Assembly (NCBI RefSeq): GCF_900109665.1
Contig: NZ_FOAO01000007.1
Span: forward strand, 124,001 to 188,000
Direction of reading: 5' to 3'
Length of the DNA stretch: 64,000 nt
Source of the DNA: Blastococcus sp. DSM 46786
GTDB taxonomy: Bacteria > Actinomycetota > Actinomycetes > Mycobacteriales > Geodermatophilaceae
Position numbers and translations under genes: made by a program. The notes under the pieces were generated by a model. It searched no databases, was not told the DNA's origin, and saw only the letters and a program-made list of their open reading frames with translations. The first letter of the stretch is position 1; every line of letters begins with the position of its first letter. Below, piece by piece: positions 57,303 to 64,000 of the stretch.

Positions 57303-58316
57303 CTATGTCCAAGCGAGGACGGTGAGTTCGCGCTCGCCTGACCAGTAGCAGGCACGGGACCTTCCGCTCCAAGGCGCCGGCCACGCGCGGGTGCGGTGTT
57401 GCGCCAGCAGCTGAAGCGAGAGGGGTTCGACCAGGGTCAGGCCCTGGGCGGTCGTGAGGACGACCCGGCCCGCGTTGTCGGCAGTGAGCCGCACAGCACC
57501 ACGAATGTCCGGGTCATCAAGTGCTTGCCAGAGCCAGCTCGCCTTGTCCGAGCTGACCTCGGTCAAGTCGTCGTTGAGCAACGCCAGGCGCAGCCCCACG
57601 AATGGGGACCGCAACTTGTGCAGCAGCTTTCCGGGGGCGACGTCGCGCAGCAGCGCGTGACCGAGGCTCTCATCGAAGCTGGCATCGACCGTGCCGAGCA
57701 CGGCCACGGTGCCGTGCGGGGTCCGGCAAGCCGCCAGCCCACGGGGCGCTTCCTCACTGCTGACCGTGTGCCATGTCCGCGTGTCGAGCGTGAAGACGGC
57801 TCCACTGCCCAGCGCCCATAGGCGGGCATGCCCCGTGGCAGCGGGCAGGAGGAAGAACGGCGGTTCTGCGGGCAGCCTTCGCAGGACCTGGCCGGTCACG
57901 GTGTTGACGAGCTTGGACGTCTGTCGGAACCAGCGGCCGACGGCCACCACCTCCGAGCCGAGGTCCAGCATCGTCTGTTCATGCGCGTCCTTGCCGGTGC
58001 CGAGGCCAGCGCCTCGGCTCGGACCGACGACTGGCTCCGGCACGACGCGGACGGGCGTCAGGCCGCGGTAGGTGAGTAGCAGGCCACTGCCGTCTGCCCG
58101 GAGGTGTCCGTCAGCGATGGGTGTGAGCTGACGCCCCACGGCCGCGGTGCCGCTGTCTACGTCGACGACCACCCACGGCCCGGCTGCCGCGTTCGACTCG
58201 AGCGCCGCGAGCACCAGGGGCCCGTCGTCCTGGCAGACCAGCCGGCTCCAGGGGTCGATCGGTGCAGGGGCGGTGTCGACAGCCAGTTGGGACTTCCAGA
58301 ACGCCGTCATCACCAT
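57303..58316 (-). CDS. Hypothetical protein, 337 residues, repeat-like
   Basis: I recognise no family. The sequence alternates short beta-strand-like segments with turns (GPWVVVDVDSGTAAVGRQL, GLLLTYRGLTPVRVVPEPV, GAVFTLDTRTWHTVSSEEA, GTVAVLGTVDASF, GRVVLTTAQGLTLVEPL), as in a beta-propeller. There is no signal peptide and no membrane segment. Codon use is a little less GC-biased than in neighbouring operons, and the gene stands alone in a gene-poor stretch, which may indicate acquisition. The start is ATG 58314-58316, with a second ATG two codons later. Confidence 0.6.
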   Translation of the reverse strand: MVMTAFWKSQLAVDTAPAPIDPWSRLVCQDDGPLVLAALESNAAAGPWVVVDVDSGTAAVGRQLTPIADGHLRADGSGLLLTYRGLTPVRVVPEPVVGPSRGAGLGTGKDAHEQTMLDLGSEVVAVGRWFRQTSKLVNTVTGQVLRRLPAEPPFFLLPAATGHARLWALGSGAVFTLDTRTWHTVSSEEAPRGLAACRTPHGTVAVLGTVDASFDESLGHALLRDVAPGKLLHKLRSPFVGLRLALLNDDLTEVSSDKASWLWQALDDPDIRGAVRLTADNAGRVVLTTAQGLTLVEPLSLQLLAQHRTRAWPAPWSGRSRACYWSGERELTVLAWT

Positions 58317-58539
58317 CCGATCGCCATGCCACCCGGTGGGGTAGGGATGCCGTTCTCGAGTGAGCAGCCCGCGACAGGTTACCGACGAGCGGAGGGATGG
58401 CCGTGCACTTCATCGGTGGCCGCCGGTCCTTACAGCCGCCTTCAAGGCCCAGGAGTACGGCCGCCGGTGTCACGGCACGGCGAACTCGTACCCACCAACT
58501 CATCGTGCTGCCGAATCCGCCGCCGGCTGATCCGGGCGC

Positions 58540-59226
58540 TCACCGGTGGGCGGGGAGCCCCAGGGACTGCGCCCACAACCGGGTCAGCGTCTCCACCAGG
58601 CGCTCCTGCTCGAAGTCGCCGCCGAGCACCAGCCAGTAGTGCACCAGGCCGTTCACCATCGCGACGAGCGCGTGCGCGCTGTACTCCGCGTCCAGGTCGG
58701 CGGCGACGACGCCGTCGGCCTGGTACCGCTCGATGCTGTGCCGGACCCGGCCGACCATCCGCTCGCGGGCCGCCTGCCGCACCGCGCGCACCTCGGGGTC
58801 GAAGGTGGTGACCTGCTCGAACAGCGCCATGAGGGCGGTGTTCTCCCGGTACATCGCGACGAACCGGCGGTTGGCCCGCTCGATGGCGGTGACGGGATCC
58901 GCCGGGCGGTCGCGGGCGCCGCGATCGGTCTCCGCGCCGCTGCCGAGGGAGGCGTAGAGGTCGTCCATGGTGGCCGCGACCAGGGCCCGGAACACGTCGG
59001 TCTTGGACCGGAAGTAGGTGTAGAAGCTGCCGTGCGCGACACCGGCCGCGGCGGAGATGTCGGTGACGCGCGCGTCGAGGAAGCCGTCCCGCTCGAAGAC
59101 CTGCCGGGCGGCGGCGAGCAGCCGGACGCGCATGGCGCGGCCGCGCTCGGTGACCGGTGCCGCCGGAGCGGCGGCGGGGCCGGCCGGGGCCGCGCTCGGC
59201 CCGTCGGCGGAACCGGGGAGCTGCAC
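58540..59226 (-). CDS. TetR-family regulator of the acyl-CoA operon
   Basis: A 228-residue TetR protein. After a 30-residue Ala/Pro-rich extension the HTH domain reads LLAAARQVFERDGFLDARVT then AAAGVAHGSFYTYFRSKTDV, the standard TetR DNA-binding form. The C-terminal domain is helical and variable. The GTG start has AAGGAGG upstream. It is divergent from the acyl-CoA synthetase gene, and a 24-bp palindrome lies between, so it most likely represses this operon and responds to an acyl-CoA. Confidence 0.88.
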   Translation of the reverse strand: MQLPGSADGPSAAPAGPAAAPAAPVTERGRAMRVRLLAAARQVFERDGFLDARVTDISAAAGVAHGSFYTYFRSKTDVFRALVAATMDDLYASLGSGAETDRGARDRPADPVTAIERANRRFVAMYRENTALMALFEQVTTFDPEVRAVRQAARERMVGRVRHSIERYQADGVVAADLDAEYSAHALVAMVNGLVHYWLVLGGDFEQERLVETLTRLWAQSLGLPAHR

Positions 59227-59258
59227 CAGGGGCCTCCTTCCCGGAACGCTCGGGCGTG

Positions 59259-59282
59259 GTTGACACTGACGTCGGTGTCAAC
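59259..59282. promoter_or_regulatory. 24-bp palindromic operator, probably of the TetR protein
   Basis: The two halves GTTGACACTGAC and GTCGGTGTCAAC are reverse complements at 11 of 12 positions. The site lies 33 bases from the tetR start and 48 from the synthetase start, where it could control both. TTGACA inside the left half could also serve as a -35 box. Confidence 0.65.
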
Positions 59283-59329
59283 TTAGCTGGTCCTGCCCAC
59301 CCCGTCGCCCGCCCGAAAGGCGGATCCCG

Positions 59330-61474
59330 TTGACCGGATCGCCGACCGACGCCCGCCCCGGTGGGTTCGGCGCCCTGCTGCGGCCGCGCGGGATCGCGCT
59401 GCTGGGCATCTCCGGGCGCACCGAGAACCTCATGTCCCGGCCGCTGCGCTACCTGGTCGAGCACGGCTACACCGGCGCGCTCTACCCGGTGAACCCCAAC
59501 TACGAGGAGCTGGTCGGGCAGCGCTGCTACCCGACGCTGGCCGACGTCCCGGGGCCGGTCGACCTGGTGCTCGTGCTCGTCGCCGCCGACCGGGTCGAGG
59601 ACGCGATCCGGCAGGCGGCCGCGGTCGGCGCCTCGGCCGCCGTCGTCTACGCCTCCGGCTTCGCCGAGGTGGGGCCGGAGGGGCTGGCGCTGCAGCAGCG
59701 GCTGGCGGAGGTGGCGCGGGAGACCGGCGTCCGGGTGCTGGGGCCCAACTGCCAGGGTTTCCTCTACGCGCCGACCGGCGTGGTGGCCACCTTCACCGCG
59801 GCGGCCGACCGGCCGCTCACCTCCGACAGCGGCGTCGCCTACGTCGGGCAGAGCGGGGCGGTCGGCGGCTCGGTGCTCGACCTCGCCACCGACATGGGGC
59901 TGGGCCTGTCGTTCTGGGCGAGCACCGGCAACCAGGCCGACCTCGACCTGCTGGAGGTCTCCCGGGAGCTCCTGGAGGACCCGGCGATCCGGGTCCTGAT
60001 GCTCTACGTGGAGGCCACCGACGACGGGCAGGCCTACGCCGCGCTCGCCCGCCGGGCGCGCGAGACGGGCCGGCACCTGGTGGTGCTGCGGTCGGGTCGC
60101 TCCAGCGCCGGGCGCCGCGCGGTGGCCAGCCACACCGGTTCCATGCTCGGGGACGACGTCGCCTTCGTGCTCACGTCCGAGGAGCACGGCGTGGTGCTCG
60201 TCCACGACATCGACGAGCTGCTGTCGGTGGCGGCGCTGCTCTCCACCGGCAAGCGGTCGGAGGGGCGGCGGGTCGCCGTCGTCACCACCTCGGGCGGCGC
60301 CGGCAGCCTCGCGGCCGACCAGTGCGAGGACCTCGGCCTGGAGATGCCCGAGCTCTCCGCCGACACCCAGGACCGGCTGCGCCCGCTGATCCCGGCGTTC
60401 GGCGCGCTGGCCAACCCGGTCGACGTCACCGCCCAGCTGTTCAACCGGGGGGCGCACGCCTTCGGCGACGTCTGCCGGATCGTCGCCGACGACCCGTCGG
60501 TGGACGCGATCGCGGTCTTCGTGACGATGGTGGTCGGCGACGCCGGCGCCCGGCTCGCCGAGGACCTGGTGCTCACGGCCGCCAAGCTGCCGGTGCCGCT
60601 GCTCGTCGGCTGGATCGCCGGCCAGGAGCTGACCACCGAGGGGCGGCGGGTGCTCCGCGACGCGGGCATCCCGGTCTTCGGCTCGGTCGGCGGGGTGGTC
60701 CGCGCCGCCGCGCGCATGGCGCCGCCGGCGCACCGGGGGGCGGCGCCCGCGCTGCCGCCCGCCCCCTCGGTGCCGGCTGCCCGGATCCGGGAACTGCTGG
60801 ACGCCGACGTCGTCGACGGGCCCGAGCTGCTCCGCGCCATCGGCATCGCGCAGCCCTCCGCCACGCTGGTGACCACGCCGGAGGAGGCCCGCGAGGCCGT
60901 CGCCGCGCTGCCCGGCCCGGGGGTGCTCAAGCTGGCCGCCGGCGACCTGGCGCACAAGAGCGAGGTCGGCGGCGTGCGGGTCGGCGTCCCCGCCCAGGAG
61001 GCCGCCGCCGTCTTCACCGAGCTGGTCGAGGCGGCCCGCCGGCACCACGTACCCGGCGTCGAGGGCGTGCAGGTGCAGGAGCTCATCCCGCCCGGCACCG
61101 AGCTGATCCTCGCCGCGACCGCCGGCCGCGACGGCTTCCCCCCGGTGGTCACCGTCGGCCTGGGCGGGATCACCACCGAGCTCTACCGCGACATCGTCAG
61201 CGGCCTCGCGCCGGTGACCCCGGAACGGGCCTGGGCGATGCTGCGCGGCCTGCGCGCCTGGCCGCTGCTCGCCGGCTTCCGCGGTGCGCCGCCGGCCGAC
61301 GTCGCCGCCGCCGTCGACGCGGTGGTGCGGTTGTCGCAGGCCGCCGTCGCCGGGGGTGACAGGCTGGCCGAGTTCGAGGTCAACCCCCTGATCGTCGGGG
61401 CGCAGGGCGGCGGGGCGACCGCCGTCGACGTGCTGGTGCGCACCACCGGCCACCGCGCCCCGCTCGGCGAGTAG
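59330..61474 (+). CDS. ADP-forming acyl-CoA synthetase (acetate-CoA ligase family)
   Basis: A 714-residue fused acyl-CoA synthetase of the NDP-forming superfamily. The N-terminal CoA-binding domain begins RPRGIALLGISGRTENLMS, with YPVNPNYEELVG. The ligase part contains GPNCQGFLYAPTG, VGQSGAVGGSVLDL and ASHTGSMLGDD. The C-terminal ATP-grasp part has LKLAAGDLAHKSEVGG and NPLIVGAQGGG. It would activate an acid to its CoA ester with ATP, giving ADP. The start is a TTG with AAAGGCGGA upstream. It heads an operon with an enoyl-CoA hydratase and an acyl-CoA dehydrogenase pair. Confidence 0.87.
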   Translation: MTGSPTDARPGGFGALLRPRGIALLGISGRTENLMSRPLRYLVEHGYTGALYPVNPNYEELVGQRCYPTLADVPGPVDLVLVLVAADRVEDAIRQAAAVGASAAVVYASGFAEVGPEGLALQQRLAEVARETGVRVLGPNCQGFLYAPTGVVATFTAAADRPLTSDSGVAYVGQSGAVGGSVLDLATDMGLGLSFWASTGNQADLDLLEVSRELLEDPAIRVLMLYVEATDDGQAYAALARRARETGRHLVVLRSGRSSAGRRAVASHTGSMLGDDVAFVLTSEEHGVVLVHDIDELLSVAALLSTGKRSEGRRVAVVTTSGGAGSLAADQCEDLGLEMPELSADTQDRLRPLIPAFGALANPVDVTAQLFNRGAHAFGDVCRIVADDPSVDAIAVFVTMVVGDAGARLAEDLVLTAAKLPVPLLVGWIAGQELTTEGRRVLRDAGIPVFGSVGGVVRAAARMAPPAHRGAAPALPPAPSVPAARIRELLDADVVDGPELLRAIGIAQPSATLVTTPEEAREAVAALPGPGVLKLAAGDLAHKSEVGGVRVGVPAQEAAAVFTELVEAARRHHVPGVEGVQVQELIPPGTELILAATAGRDGFPPVVTVGLGGITTELYRDIVSGLAPVTPERAWAMLRGLRAWPLLAGFRGAPPADVAAAVDAVVRLSQAAVAGGDRLAEFEVNPLIVGAQGGGATAVDVLVRTTGHRAPLGE

Positions 61475-61504
61475 CACCACTCAACAGAGAGGCAGGACCC
61501 CCGC

Positions 61505-62242
61505 GTGGGACAGGTACACCTGGAGAAGCAGGGCGGCGTCGCCGTCCTCACCGTCGACAACGTCGAGGTGAAGAACGGCCTGACGCCCGAGATGGGCATG
61601 CAGCTGTCGGAGCTGTGCGACGAGGTGGACCGCGACCCCGCCATCGGCGCCGCGGTCGTGCGCGGCAAGGACGGCATGTTCTGCTCGGGTGCCGACCGCC
61701 GCCGCTGGACGGCCGGCTCCGACCAGGCCGAGGACAAGACCTACAAGGAGCTGGGCGCCGTCTACCAGGCGTTCCGCCGGGTGGGCGTGCTGCAGGTGCC
61801 GACGATCGCCGCCGTCCGCGGCGCGGCCGTGGGCGCCGGGCTCAACCTGGCCCTCGCCACGGACCTGCGCATCGTCTCCGAGAGCGCGCGGCTGCTCGCC
61901 GGCTTCCTGCGCATCGGGCTGCACCCGGGCGGTGGCTACTTCACCATCAGCTCCCGGACGGCGGGCCGCGAGGCCACCGCCGCGATGGGGCTGTTCAGCG
62001 AGCAGATCGACGGCGTCCGCGCCGCCGAGATCGGGCTGGCGTGGAAGGCGGTGCCCGACGAGCAGGTCGAGGACCTGGCCCTGGAGCTCGCCGGTCGTGC
62101 CGCCCAGGACCCGGAGCTGGCCCGCGAGGCGGCCCGGTCGTTCCGCACCGAGGCCGGCCCGCCCGGGATCGGCTGGGAGGCCGCCCTGCACTTCGAGCGG
62201 GCCACGCAGATGTGGTCCCAGCGGCGGCGCGAGACCGCCTGA
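61505..62242 (+). CDS. Enoyl-CoA hydratase/isomerase-family protein
   Basis: A 245-residue crotonase-fold protein. FCSGADRRRW lies in the first oxyanion-hole region, and VRGAAVGAGLNLALATDLRI supplies the second. One of the two Glu residues used by classical enoyl-CoA hydratases is not clearly in place, so isomerase or hydrolase activity cannot be excluded. The GTG start lies 30 bases after the synthetase gene, in the same operon. A strong hairpin follows. Confidence 0.83.
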   Translation: MGQVHLEKQGGVAVLTVDNVEVKNGLTPEMGMQLSELCDEVDRDPAIGAAVVRGKDGMFCSGADRRRWTAGSDQAEDKTYKELGAVYQAFRRVGVLQVPTIAAVRGAAVGAGLNLALATDLRIVSESARLLAGFLRIGLHPGGGYFTISSRTAGREATAAMGLFSEQIDGVRAAEIGLAWKAVPDEQVEDLALELAGRAAQDPELAREAARSFRTEAGPPGIGWEAALHFERATQMWSQRRRETA

Positions 62243-62248
62243 GCACTC

Positions 62249-62283
62249 CCCGCCGGGCCGCCGCACCTCGGCGGCCCGGCGGG
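62249..62283 (+). terminator. 15-bp perfect hairpin after the hydratase gene
   Basis: CCGCCGGGCCGCCG with one more leading C (62249-62263) pairs fully with 62269-62283 around a CACCT loop. It sits between the enoyl-CoA hydratase and the acyl-CoA dehydrogenase genes and could be a partial terminator or processing/stability element inside the operon. Confidence 0.6.
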
Positions 62284-62308
62284 CACCCCCGACCGGAGGA
62301 GACCGGCC

Positions 62309-63445
62309 ATGCAGTTCGGCGCCACCACCCTCACCCCCGCCGAGGAGTCGCTGCGCGCCGAGGTGCGCGACTTCCTGGCCGCGGAACTGCCCGCCGACCA
62401 CCGGCCGGCGCTCGGCTTCGCCGGCCGCTACGACCCGGACTTCTCCCGGAAGCTCGCCGCCCGCGGGTGGGTGGGGATGGCGATCCCGCCCGAGTACGGC
62501 GGGCACGGCCGCAGCGCGGTGGAGCGCTTCGTCGTCGCCGAGGAACTGCTCGCCGCCGGCGCCCCGATCGGGGCGCACTTCGTGGCCGACCGCCAGACCG
62601 GCCCGACGCTGCTGCACTTCGGCACGGAGGAGCAGCGCCGCCGCTTCCTGCCGGGCATCGCGGCGGGGGAGATCTACTTCTCGCTCGGGATGAGCGAGCC
62701 CGACTCCGGCTCCGACCTTGCCTCGGTGCGCACCCGGGCGACCCGGGTGGACGGCGGCTGGACCGTCACCGGCACCAAGGTGTGGACCAGCGAGGCGCAC
62801 CGCAACCACTTCTTCGCCGTGCTGTGCCGGACCTCCCCGATGGAGGAGGGCCGCAAGCACGCCGGGCTGTCGCAGCTGATCGTCGACCTGCACGCCGACG
62901 GCGTGACGATCTCGCCGATCCCGTACCTCGACGGGTCGCACCACTTCAACGAGGTCGCCCTCGAGGACGTCTTCGTGCCCGACGACATGGTCCTCGGCGA
63001 AATCGGCTCGGGCTGGCAGCAGGTCACCAGCGAGCTGGCCTACGAGCGCAGCGGGCCCGACCGGTGGCTCTCGACGTTCCCGGTGCTGCGGGAGTTCGTG
63101 CGCGAGGGCGCCGGCAAGGCGGTCGCCGACGACGAGGCGACGGTCATCGGGCGGCTCGCCGCGCGGGCCTGGGCGATCCGGGCGCTGTCGCTGTCGGTGG
63201 CCCGCGCCCTGGACGCCGGGGAGGTGCCGGCGATCGAGGCGGCGCTGGTCAAGGAGGTCGGCACCCGATTCGAGCAGGACCTGGTCGAGGCGCTGCGGGG
63301 AGCCGCCGAGACCGAGGTCGACCAGGGCACGGGCACGCTGTTCCAGCAGTTGCTGGCCGAGGCCGTGCTGACCTCGCCGTCCTACACGCTGCGCGGCGGC
63401 ACCACCGAGATCCTGCGGTCCGTGGCCGCGAAGGGGCTGGCATGA
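62309..63445 (+). CDS. Acyl-CoA dehydrogenase, first subunit of a second pair
   Basis: A 378-residue acyl-CoA dehydrogenase closely similar in layout to the one at 34015-35175. IYFSLGMSEPDSGSDLASVR, VWTSEAHRNHFFAVL, HHFNEVALEDVFVP and GGTTEILRSVAAKGLA occur in the same order. GGAGGAGACC precedes the ATG. The stop overlaps the start of the second subunit (ATGA), so the subunits are made together. This is again the heteromeric type linked to bulky acyl-CoA substrates. Confidence 0.9.
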   Translation: MQFGATTLTPAEESLRAEVRDFLAAELPADHRPALGFAGRYDPDFSRKLAARGWVGMAIPPEYGGHGRSAVERFVVAEELLAAGAPIGAHFVADRQTGPTLLHFGTEEQRRRFLPGIAAGEIYFSLGMSEPDSGSDLASVRTRATRVDGGWTVTGTKVWTSEAHRNHFFAVLCRTSPMEEGRKHAGLSQLIVDLHADGVTISPIPYLDGSHHFNEVALEDVFVPDDMVLGEIGSGWQQVTSELAYERSGPDRWLSTFPVLREFVREGAGKAVADDEATVIGRLAARAWAIRALSLSVARALDAGEVPAIEAALVKEVGTRFEQDLVEALRGAAETEVDQGTGTLFQQLLAEAVLTSPSYTLRGGTTEILRSVAAKGLA

Positions 63446-64000
63446 GCGAGCACAGCACGATGCTGACCGAGGTGGCCGCGGGGCTGATGCGCGACCTGTG
63501 CACCCCGGAGGACGTGGTCGCGGCCGAGGCCACCGGCTGGAGCGACCGGCTGTGGTCGGCGCTGGCCGAGGCGGGCTTCCCCTACGTGTCGGTGCCGGAG
63601 GAGGTCGGCGGCTCGGGTGGCGACGTCGCCGATGCTTGCGCGCTGCTGGCCGTGGCCGGGCGCTTCGCCGCGCCGGTGCCGCTGGCCGAGAGCGGGCTGC
63701 TGGCCGGCTGGGCGCTGGCCGCTGCGGGACTGGAGCTGCCGGAGGGTCCGGTGTCGGTGGCGGCGGGCCGGCCCGGCGACGTCGTCGAGCTCTCCGGCGG
63801 GCCGGGGCGGTGGCGGCTCACCGCGCGGGTGCAGCGGGTGCCCTGGGGCGCTCGGAGCACCCGGGTGGTGCTGCTGGCGTCCGTCGGCGGGGAGCGGCAC
63901 GTCGTCTCGGCGCCGACGGCGGTGGCGCAGGTCGAGCCGGGCCGCAACCTCGCCGCGGAGCCCCGCGACACCCTGGCCTGGGACGACGTCCCGCTGGCCG
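63442..64000 (+). CDS. Acyl-CoA dehydrogenase-like second subunit, truncated by window
   Basis: The gene runs off the right edge after 186 codons. The visible part has the N-terminal helical domain (LTEVAAGLMRDLCTPEDVVA, VPEEVGGSGGDVADACALLA) and the start of the beta domain, as in the protein at 35255-36328. It starts in an ATGA overlap with the first subunit. Completion outside the window is expected. Confidence 0.8.
   Translation, partial: MSEHSTMLTEVAAGLMRDLCTPEDVVAAEATGWSDRLWSALAEAGFPYVSVPEEVGGSGGDVADACALLAVAGRFAAPVPLAESGLLAGWALAAAGLELPEGPVSVAAGRPGDVVELSGGPGRWRLTARVQRVPWGARSTRVVLLASVGGERHVVSAPTAVAQVEPGRNLAAEPRDTLAWDDVPLA

Noticed and set aside
1-64000. tRNA, rRNA, integrase or insertion-sequence genes
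   Set aside because: I found no cloverleaf, rRNA segment, transposase motif or flanking target duplication.

Overview
This is a very GC-rich window with dense gene packing, frequent GTG starts, ATGA/GTGA/TGATG gene overlaps and several start codons sitting 6-8 bases after a TAnnnT -10 box (leaderless mRNAs). Together with an RsbQ/RsbP stress module, DUF1206 membrane proteins and a HelD-type helicase, this points to an actinomycete, most likely of the Geodermatophilaceae type (Blastococcus, Geodermatophilus, Modestobacter). The family assignment is inference. I see no tRNA, rRNA, CRISPR array, intact insertion sequence, integrase or replication origin.

Layout. 1-6.6 kb: end of a ROK regulator, then a sugar ABC importer (ATPase, permease, binding lipoprotein), a Gfo/Idh/MocA dehydrogenase and a TIM-barrel isomerase-like enzyme, which together look like an unusual-sugar (3-keto-sugar type) catabolic unit. 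6.6-20.3 kb: FAD oxidoreductase, cupredoxin lipoprotein, DEAD-box RNA helicase, a recombination scar joining a GlxA-type regulator remnant to a headless MFS gene, an aldehyde dehydrogenase/GMC oxidoreductase pair, RsbW-like and RsbV-like partner-switching proteins, thiolase and FabG-like reductase. 20.4-30.2 kb: two tandem DUF1206 proteins, a Cys-tailed membrane protein, a SIR2 protein with a macrodomain-like N-terminus, a CYP152-type peroxygenase, a HelD/HelR-like RNA polymerase helicase, a NUDIX hydrolase, a 35-residue zinc ribbon and a hemerythrin-like protein. 30.4-37.6 kb: RsbQ/RsbP, then an acyl-CoA dehydrogenase pair and a CoA-transferase.

37.6-56.5 kb is the most distinctive part: a GntR-controlled island for an unidentified hydroxy-carboxylic acid. 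It holds a TAXI/TRAP importer with DUF1850, a DUF6282 protein, a single ORF fusing an isopropylmalate/tartrate-dehydrogenase-like domain to an Ldh2-type malate/lactate dehydrogenase domain, two MFS transporters, an RraA-like aldolase, a DUF1932 dehydrogenase, an L-2-hydroxyglutarate oxidase and a DHDPS/FAH/SDR/FAH operon. The operon is headed by a short leaderless ORF containing a Cys-Cys pair, and a 22-bp stop/start cassette is repeated four times in front of one MFS gene.

56.5-58.5 kb is a gene-poor stretch with iterated GTTGAGCCG-like repeats, a frameshifted small membrane gene and an orphan gene. 58.5-64 kb is a TetR-controlled acyl-CoA operon (ADP-forming acyl-CoA synthetase, enoyl-CoA hydratase, acyl-CoA dehydrogenase pair) that runs off the end. 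Most convergent gene gaps carry large palindromes, some of them apparently one repeat family.
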